Assembly (NCBI GenBank): GCA_005885285.1
Contig: VAZG01000207.1
Span: 1 to 51,014, forward strand
DNA from: Alphaproteobacteria bacterium
Lineage (GTDB): Bacteria > Pseudomonadota > Alphaproteobacteria > Rhizobiales > Xanthobacteraceae
DNA: 51,014 bases
Direction: 5' to 3'
Shown here: positions 44,670 through 51,014 of the stretch, piece by piece
Layout: every line of letters begins with the position of its first letter
Position numbering within the stretch: the first letter of the stretch is position 1
Position numbers and translations under genes: made by a program
Notes under the pieces: generated by a model
The model's input: only the letters and a program-made list of their open reading frames with translations
Database searches by the model: none
Told to the model about the DNA's origin: nothing

Positions 44670-45254
44670 ATGGGGAAAGGCCGCCTTTTTGGGGCGTGGG
44701 GCATATTGCTTGTGGGCTTGCTGCTTGCAGGCTTGACGCTTGCTGGACTGGCGACACCATTCGGCGCGCGGAGCGCGCGAGCCCAGGCCAATTTCGATCG
44801 TCCGGGCGGCGACTATCTCAGCGCGCCGGTTGGTTCGGGCGACCCGGCAGATTGCGCGCTGACCTGCGAGCGCGACCGGCGCTGCCGGGCCTGGACGTTC
44901 AGCTATCCGACCGACATCACCAGTGGCGCGGTGTGCTGGCTGAAGAGCAACGTGCCGCCGCGCGTGCCGGAAAATTGCTGCGTCTCGGGCGTGCGCGGCG
45001 CCGGCGTCGTCGAGCCGCGCAACGGGGCCGTTGAAACCTCCATCGATCGCGCCGGCGGCGACTACAAGAATTTTGAGCTGAAAAGCGGCGAAGGCGATGA
45101 GCTTTGCAAGGCGGCCTGCACCGGCGACAATAAATGCCGGGCCTGGACCTATGTCAGGGCGGGTTATGTCGGCAGGGAAGCCCATTGCTTCCTGAAAAAG
45201 GAAATCAAGCCGCCGCGGCGCAGGGCCGGGTTCATTTCGGGGGTGGTGAGGTAG
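44670..45254 (+). CDS. Exported PAN/Apple-domain protein
   Basis: 194 residues from the ATG at 44670 (a TTG at 44655 adds five). Signal peptide or anchor about 1-40 (ILLVGLLLAGLTLAGLATP, ARAQ site). Two PAN-like modules follow, each with the N-x-D-R-x-G-G-D-Y opening: NFDRPGGDYLSAPVGSGDPA and SIDRAGGDYKNFELKSGEGD. Each has the cysteine pattern C-x3-C-x5-C-R-A-W (CALTCERDRRCRAW, CKAACTGDNKCRAW). PAN domains bind proteins or sugars. Secreted or periplasmic role; partner unknown. Confidence 0.85.
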   Translation: MGKGRLFGAWGILLVGLLLAGLTLAGLATPFGARSARAQANFDRPGGDYLSAPVGSGDPADCALTCERDRRCRAWTFSYPTDITSGAVCWLKSNVPPRVPENCCVSGVRGAGVVEPRNGAVETSIDRAGGDYKNFELKSGEGDELCKAACTGDNKCRAWTYVRAGYVGREAHCFLKKEIKPPRRRAGFISGVVR

Positions 45255-45265
45255 GGACTTGCACC

Positions 45266-45389
45266 GTCATTCCGGGGCGATGCGAAGCACCGAACTATGA
45301 TGTGCAATTGCACATCTGAGAATCTCGAGATTCCCCGATGCGCAATTGCGCATCTGAGGTCTCGTGCTAACGCACCATCCCGGAATGAC
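45266..45389. repeat. Palindromic repeat, GTCATTCCGGG family, copy 3 (expanded)
   Basis: GTCATTCCGGGGCGATGCGAAGC at the left, GCACCATCCCGGAATGAC at the right. Centre GAGAATCTCGAGATTCCCC as in the other copies, but with two extra GTGCAATTGCAC-type and GCGCAATTGCGC hairpins, making it about 43 nt longer than copies 1 and 2. Confidence 0.85.
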
Positions 45390-45409
45390 CGAGTCTGATG
45401 GTTTCGTCG

Positions 45410-45553
45410 TTACGTGACGATGTCGGATTGAGTTGCCCTCGCCGCCAGCACCGTGATTTCCGGCCACAGCTTTCTCCAGCGCTCCGCCTTCGCCAAATAA
45501 TTCGCCGCCGAGAAATTCGGCCCGTGATTGGGCCGCCGCCATGAGGTCTTTCC
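45410..45553 (-). pseudogene. Coding-like stretch without start codon, in frame behind lepB
   Basis: In the same frame as lepB, immediately after its TGA, 47 codons follow before a TAA at 45412-45410. They read as protein-like sequence: PNHGPNFSAANYLAKAERWR, then KLWPEITVLAARATQSDIV. No ATG, GTG or TTG precedes the protein-like part in this frame, so it has no start of its own. It may be the tail of a lost gene, or a lepB extension reached only by reading through the stop. I do not recognise the family. Confidence 0.4.
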
Positions 45554-46354
45554 TCAATGCACTGCGGTGAAAAACCGCGCGAGGCGGAAGCCGGACAGCC
45601 AGGTCCATACCGGCTGGTGGCGCATGCCGAGGTCCCATGATCCGACCACCGCATCGGCGCGGCCGACCAGATCGTCCATCGGCAGCATCCCGACGCCGCC
45701 GTCGCGCACAGCAACGCGGCTGTCGGCGGAATTGTCGCGGTTATCTCCCATCACGAACAAATGGCCCGGCGGCACCGTCACTTCAGGCGTGTTGTCGAGC
45801 CGGCCGTTGTCGCGCAGCTTGAAGATCTCATGGCTGACGCCGTTCGGCAAAGTCTCGATGTAGCGGTACGCCGATTCGGCGCCGCCATTGTCGTCTTCGG
45901 CCTGCGCGATGCCGTCCGGTTTGAGCGAGGCAGCATGGTCGTTGATGAAGAGCTGACCCTGCCGCATCAGGATGCGGTCGCCTGGCAGTCCTACGACGCG
46001 TTTGACCCAAGCCTGCGAGCGGTCGCCCGGCCAGCGGAACACCACGACATCGCCGCGCTTCGGCGTGCCCTCGAGCACCCGTCCGGTCTCTGGCAGGTTG
46101 ATCTGGATCGGCAGCGAAGCGGTGCTGTAACCGTAAGGATATTTCGAGGCCAATATCGCGTCGCCGATCAGAAGCGTCGGCTCCATCGAGCCTGACGGCA
46201 CGTAAAACGGTTCAGCCAGCGCGCCCTTGGCGAGGAAAACCGCCAGCACAATGGCCGCAAGCTGCAGCACCTGGGCGCGCCAGCCACTCCACTTGGTGGC
46301 TTCCGACTTGACGGCTTGCGGTTTTTTGCTGGCTTCCAATTTCTCAACGCTCAT
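45554..46354 (-). CDS. lepB: Signal peptidase I
   Basis: 266 residues; ATG at 46354 overlaps the tldD stop (ATGA). Membrane-bound serine/lysine protease that removes signal peptides on the periplasmic face. One N-terminal membrane helix (29-46). Nucleophile Ser56 in VPSGSMEPTLLIGD, general base Lys118 in AWVKRVVGLPGDR, and box E HLFVMGDNRDNSADSR. The segment between the Ser and Lys boxes is of usual length. The frame beyond 46354 (to 46582) lies on tldD and is not used. A second coding-like stretch directly follows its stop. Confidence 0.95.
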   Translation of the reverse strand: MSVEKLEASKKPQAVKSEATKWSGWRAQVLQLAAIVLAVFLAKGALAEPFYVPSGSMEPTLLIGDAILASKYPYGYSTASLPIQINLPETGRVLEGTPKRGDVVVFRWPGDRSQAWVKRVVGLPGDRILMRQGQLFINDHAASLKPDGIAQAEDDNGGAESAYRYIETLPNGVSHEIFKLRDNGRLDNTPEVTVPPGHLFVMGDNRDNSADSRVAVRDGGVGMLPMDDLVGRADAVVGSWDLGMRHQPVWTWLSGFRLARFFTAVH

Positions 46355-47772
46355 GCGCCGGTTCCTCCGACCGTGATCCGTTCCATTCGCAGTGTCGGCT
46401 GGCCGACGCCGACGGGCACGCCCTGGCCGTGCTTGCCGCAGGTGCCGACGCCTGAGTCGAGCGCCAGATCGTTGCCGATCATGGTGATGCGATTGAGGTC
46501 GGTCGGGCCGTTGCCGATCAGCATCGCGCCCTTTAAGGGTGCGCCGAGCTTGCCGTTCTCGATCCGGTAGGCCTCGGTGCACTGGAACACATATTTGCCC
46601 GAGGTGATATCGACCTGCCCGCCGCCGAAATTCGCGGCATAGACGCCGTTCTTCACCGACGCGATGATCTCGGCCGGATCGGCCGCGCCCGCCAGCATGT
46701 AGGTGTTGGTCATGCGCGGCATCGGCACATGGGCATGGTCCTGGCGTCGGCCGTTGCCGGTCGGCTTCATGTTCATCAGCCGCGCGTTCTGGCGGTCCTG
46801 CATGTAGCCGACCAGGATGCCGTCTTCGATCAGCACGGTGCGATTGGTCGGCGTGCCCTCGTCATCAATGGACAAGGAGCCGCGCCGCGAGGCAATGGTG
46901 CCGTCGTCGACCACCGTAACGCCCTTGGCCGCGACCTGCCGGCCCATGAGCCCGGCAAACGCCGAGGTCTGCTTGCGGTTGAAGTCGCCTTCCAGCCCGT
47001 GGCCGACGGCCTCATGCAGCATCACGCCGGGCCAGCCGGCGCCCAGTACCACGTCCATTTCGCCGGCGGGCGCCGGCACCGACTCCAGATTGACCAGCGC
47101 CTCGCGGATCGCGCCGTCTGCGGCCTCGCGCCAGGCCTTGGTTTCGATGAAGCGGGCATAGCCTTCGCGGCCGCCATAGCCCTTGCTGCCGCTTTCCTGG
47201 CGGTCGCCTTGGCCGGCGACCACCGAAATATTGACCCGCACCAAGGGGCGGATGTCGCGATAGCTCTCGCCGTCGGGCCTCAGGATTTCCACCACCTGCC
47301 AGGTGGCCCCCAGGCTGACAGTGACCTGCCGCACTCGCGGGTCCTTGTCGCGCACGTAAGCGTCGATCTCGGCGAGCAGTTTCACTTTTGACTCGAAGCC
47401 CGGCGCATCCAGCGGATTGTCGTCGCCATAGAGCCGCACATTGGTGTGCGCAGGCGCTGCCGCGAAAGCTCCGGAGTAGCCGCCGCGCACCGCCGCGACG
47501 GCGTCGGCGGCGCGGATCAGCGCCGGCAGCGAGACGTCGGAGGAATGGGCGTAGCCAACCGCATCATCCTTGACCGCGCGCAAGCCGAAGCCTTGCGAGG
47601 TGTCGTAGGTCGCCTGCTTGAGCCGGCCGTTGTCGAACATCAGCGCTTCGGTCTGGCTATATTCGAGGAACAACTCACCGTCGTCGGCGCCGGCAAGCCC
47701 GCGCGCGACTTCATGGCGGACGGCGTCGCGGTCGAGATGAGCGCGGTCGAGCAAGGAGGTGGTAGGGTTCAT
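46351..47772 (-). CDS. tldD: Metalloprotease TldD
   Basis: 473 residues from the ATG at 47772. Partner of TldE/PmbA in cleaving unfolded or modified peptides; cytoplasmic. Zinc motif HEAVGHGLEGD (HExxxH) with the later Cys ligand in GVGTCGKHGQGVPVG. N-terminal half LEYSQTEALMFDNGRLKQAT is the usual substrate-strand region. No tldE/pmbA gene is in the window. In related genomes tldD is commonly near cox genes and lepB-like genes, as here. Confidence 0.95.
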   Translation of the reverse strand: MNPTTSLLDRAHLDRDAVRHEVARGLAGADDGELFLEYSQTEALMFDNGRLKQATYDTSQGFGLRAVKDDAVGYAHSSDVSLPALIRAADAVAAVRGGYSGAFAAAPAHTNVRLYGDDNPLDAPGFESKVKLLAEIDAYVRDKDPRVRQVTVSLGATWQVVEILRPDGESYRDIRPLVRVNISVVAGQGDRQESGSKGYGGREGYARFIETKAWREAADGAIREALVNLESVPAPAGEMDVVLGAGWPGVMLHEAVGHGLEGDFNRKQTSAFAGLMGRQVAAKGVTVVDDGTIASRRGSLSIDDEGTPTNRTVLIEDGILVGYMQDRQNARLMNMKPTGNGRRQDHAHVPMPRMTNTYMLAGAADPAEIIASVKNGVYAANFGGGQVDITSGKYVFQCTEAYRIENGKLGAPLKGAMLIGNGPTDLNRITMIGNDLALDSGVGTCGKHGQGVPVGVGQPTLRMERITVGGTGA

Positions 47773-47925
47773 GGGGTTGTTCCGTTGTGGGAGGCGCCAA
47801 TGCAAGATAGTTGCTCAACGGCCGTTCCGCGAGGGGGCGGAATCGAGCCCGCTACTCAAGAATGATCGCAATGCCGGTGGATATTGTCCCGATTGAGGAA
47901 AGTCATATCGTTGGAGACCGTGGCT

Positions 47926-48023
47926 TCATCCTTCGAGACGCATCGCTTTCGCGATGCTCCTCAGGACGAGGTTTCAGTCCCTCATGGTGAGGAGCGCGTC
48001 TTCGCGCGTCTCGAACCATGAGG
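47926..48023. repeat. Palindromic repeat, CCTCATGGTGAGGAGCGC family, copy 3
   Basis: CATCCTTCGAGACGCATCGCTTTCGCGATGCTCCTCAGGACGAGG, then CCTCATGGTGAGGAGCGCGTCTTCGCGCGTCTCGAACCATGAGG. It is two hairpins back to back and the fullest copy of its family in the window, between ialB and tldD. Confidence 0.88.
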
Positions 48024-48044
48024 CCGCCGAACAAGCGCTCGCCC

Positions 48045-48602
48045 TCACGGCAGCTTATCGAACCCTTCGCCGAGCCCGTTCAGGCTGAGCGGGAAGCCGA
48101 TACCCTCTTCGGGGGTCTCGAAGATGATGAAGGTCGCGGTCTTGGCGCCGCGCAACTGAGCCAGCAACTTGTCGTCCATCACCACTTCGGCAACGCAGCC
48201 ATTGGGCAGGCAGCGCACGAAGCCGGCGCGGCCGACATCCTGGTTATCGAGTTTGAGGCCGAGCCCGGAGGGCAATAGCACGCCGAGCGGCGCCACCACG
48301 CGCATCAGCTTGCTCTTCTGGTCGGCGGTTTTCAGCACGATGACGGTCAGCCCGGCATTGGAGCGGTCTTCGGCCACCACGCTCTGGATCAGCGCGCATT
48401 GCTCGCTCTGCGCGCCCGGCGGGGTGTCGCAGCGGATCTGCCAGTCGCCATGCACCGAGCGCACCGCGCCCTGCGCATGGGCGGTCGCGGAAACGCCCAG
48501 GATCAACGCAACCCCGAGCAGGGCAGCCCGCAGGCAGCTAGCGCCGACGGCAACCCGATTGCGGCGGCCGGTGCTTGTCACCCTGTGCTTCGAACACCCC
48601 AT
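48045..48602 (-). CDS. Invasion-associated locus B (IalB) family exported protein
   Basis: 185 residues from the ATG at 48602; an ATG at 48623 is an alternative. Signal peptide with hydrophobic core AALLGVALILGVSATAHAQ ending near residue 41. The mature part opens VRSVHGDWQIRCDTPPGAQ, the IalB hallmark. It has two cysteine pairs: CDTPPGAQSEQC and CLPNGC, likely disulphides. In Bartonella IalB affects erythrocyte invasion; in free-living relatives the role is unknown, probably periplasmic or outer-membrane. Single gene between repeat and cox promoter region. Confidence 0.9.
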   Translation of the reverse strand: MGCSKHRVTSTGRRNRVAVGASCLRAALLGVALILGVSATAHAQGAVRSVHGDWQIRCDTPPGAQSEQCALIQSVVAEDRSNAGLTVIVLKTADQKSKLMRVVAPLGVLLPSGLGLKLDNQDVGRAGFVRCLPNGCVAEVVMDDKLLAQLRGAKTATFIIFETPEEGIGFPLSLNGLGEGFDKLP

Positions 48603-49069
48603 CGGGGCTGATCCCTTGTGCATTCGCTGTTCCAGCAGTCTCGCTCGGAACGATCGTTGATACGGCAATGACGGCGGCTTGAAGGCGAGCTCCAAGCAAT
48701 CCCTGTGCCGCCGTCACCTTACGCGAATCAGGCCCCTCGGAAGCGCTCGTTGTGTGCCTACAACGGGCAATCCCCCTGTCAAGCGGCCGCCGACGCCAGA
48801 GCCTTCGCTTAGGCCTGATTTCACGGGAAAATGTGACGCGAGCAAGTAGACTTGCGAGATAGCCGGTGACGCCGCACGCCGGTCGTACTACTGCATTGCG
48901 AGAGCCTGAGAATTATGGTTTGAGAGGCTGGATTTCGGCGTTCTAGCGATCTGGCCCGGTGCCCCCTAAAGGTACACCTCAAGGCCGTTTGTCAGGGGGC
49001 GGATCGTGGGGCATTCCCGTGCGATGCGGCGGAATGCGTTGGGGTTTTGACTTAAGGAGCGCGAACGGC
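48603..49069. other. coxB upstream region, 467 nt, with a long inverted repeat
   Basis: No gene seen. GCCCCCT (48961-48967) and AGGGGGC (48994-49000) can pair around 26 nt in the probable coxB leader, ending about 70 nt before the start codon; GGGGC pairs with GCCCC again just outside. AAGGAG lies 11 nt before the ATG at 49070. Promoters for ialB (leftward) and coxB (rightward) must lie here, but I could not place them with confidence. Confidence 0.4.
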
Positions 49070-49909
49070 ATGAAGCTGTCGAAGGGCCAAATGGGCGCCC
49101 GGTTGCTGGGATTGGCTGAGGGTGGCGTTGCGCTGGCGGCAAGCGGGGCGGCATCAGCCGAATTGGGGCAGCCGGCGCCGTGGGAGTACAGGCTGCAGGA
49201 AGCGGCGACGCCGGTGATGGAGAACGTCACCTGGTTCCATAACTTCCTGCTCGTGCTCATCACCGTCATCACGCTGTTCGTTCTGGGGCTCCTGGTCGCC
49301 GTGGTGATCAAGTTCAACGCCAGGTCAAACCCGATCCCTTCGAGGACGACCCACAACACCTTGATCGAGGTGGCCTGGACACTGATTCCGGTGCTGATCC
49401 TGGTCGGCATCGCGGTGCCCTCGTTCCGCCTGCTGTTCCTGGAGCTCGACATCCCCAAAGCGGACCTGACCATCAAGGCCACCGGCAAGCAGTGGTATTG
49501 GAGCTACGCCTATCCCGATAACGGCAAGTTCGAATTCGACTCGCTGATGGCGCAGGACAAGCAGCCGCGGCTGCTCGGCGTCGACAACGAGATGGTGGTG
49601 CCGGTCAACAAGGTGGTCCGCGTGCAGACCACCGGCGCCGACGTCATCCATTCCTTCGCGGTGCCGGCCTTCGGCATCAAGATCGACGCCATTCCCGGCC
49701 GCCTGAACGAGACCTGGTTCAAGGCGACCAAGACCGGCATGTTCTACGGCCAGTGCTCCGAGCTGTGCGGCAAGGATCACGCCTTCATGCCGATCGCGGT
49801 ACGGGTGGTGAGCGACCAGGAATTCGCCTCCTGGGTCGAGGAAGCAAAGAAGAAGTACGCAAGCACCCCGGGCAACGCCTATGCTTCGGCGGCGGGCGCC
49901 GCGCAGTAA
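49070..49909 (+). CDS. coxB: Cytochrome c oxidase subunit II
   Basis: 279 residues, ATG at 49070; upstream open frame is leader. Receives electrons from cytochrome c at the binuclear CuA centre of the aa3-type oxidase in the inner membrane. N-terminal leader ending ASA near residue 30, two membrane helices (about 55-80 and 95-120), then the cupredoxin domain. Aromatic patch GKQWYWSYAYPD, first CuA His in VIHSFAVPAFGIKID, and CSELCGKDHAFMP giving two Cys, His and Met. ctaD follows after 86 nt. The Sco chaperone at 9709 could load this CuA. Confidence 0.97.
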   Translation: MKLSKGQMGARLLGLAEGGVALAASGAASAELGQPAPWEYRLQEAATPVMENVTWFHNFLLVLITVITLFVLGLLVAVVIKFNARSNPIPSRTTHNTLIEVAWTLIPVLILVGIAVPSFRLLFLELDIPKADLTIKATGKQWYWSYAYPDNGKFEFDSLMAQDKQPRLLGVDNEMVVPVNKVVRVQTTGADVIHSFAVPAFGIKIDAIPGRLNETWFKATKTGMFYGQCSELCGKDHAFMPIAVRVVSDQEFASWVEEAKKKYASTPGNAYASAAGAAQ

Positions 49910-49926
49910 GGCCTTCAAGGGCTTGA

Positions 49927-51014
<1,088 letters not shown>

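Overview
The window reads as chromosomal DNA of an alphaproteobacterium of the Bradyrhizobium / Rhodopseudomonas / Nitrobacter group (family Nitrobacteraceae). This rests on the high G+C content, a class I lysyl-tRNA synthetase, a plant-type glutamate-cysteine ligase, IalB, TIGR02186/TauE and DUF6460-like genes, and several families of palindromic intergenic repeats that I associate with this group. No phage, transposase, CRISPR array or plasmid gene was seen. The assignment is from memory of protein families, with no database search.

Layout. 1-2830 (minus strand): an Ogt-type DNA alkyl transferase, an AraC-family regulator, a VOC protein, an SRPBCC protein and a truncated Gly/Met-rich exported protein. 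2996-3069: tRNA-Gly(CCC). 3221-5902: an NTF2-like protein, then an ECF sigma factor locus (sigma; DUF4142 protein plus cupredoxin; divergent DUF2231 membrane protein) with three matching promoter-like elements. 6014-8622: an exported PHB-depolymerase-like esterase coupled to an FAD dehydrogenase. 8911-14722: a ClpP-fold exported protein, a small membrane protein, a Sco copper chaperone, an orphan solute-binding protein, lysK, a class II aldolase-like protein and a DUF952 protein. 14719-15742: a pyrD that is broken by an internal deletion and frameshift. 15901-18298 (minus): MATE transporter, MBL hydrolase, small membrane protein.

18363-25576 is the ligase-associated DNA repair cluster (ATP ligase, MBL exonuclease, Lhr-Core helicase, PdeM endonuclease). 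It is split into two divergent arms, with a TPR-methyltransferase at the head of the helicase arm. The ligase gene carries a dispersed palindromic repeat inside its coding frame. 25713-28396: LysR regulator divergent from a DMT transporter and an MBL protein. 28486-30185: TIGR02186 protein and TauE/SafE exporter. 30417-34767: a second ClpP-fold protein and a PodJ-like coiled-coil/Sel1 protein. 35040-36113: PadR regulator and NTF2-like target with a palindromic operator between them.

36251-41642 is a fatty-acid beta-oxidation set (acyl-CoA dehydrogenase, thiolase, FadB-type fusion). 41738-44457 is a glutathione module (GST, MarR regulator, GshA) with a perfect 17-bp inverted repeat between gst and marR. 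44670-48602: PAN-domain protein, signal peptidase I, TldD, IalB. The window ends in coxB and the first part of ctaD (aa3-type cytochrome c oxidase).

The observations most worth following are the broken pyrD, the repeat inside the repair ligase, the ECF promoter set, the two palindromic operators, and a coding-like stretch without a start codon directly behind lepB.
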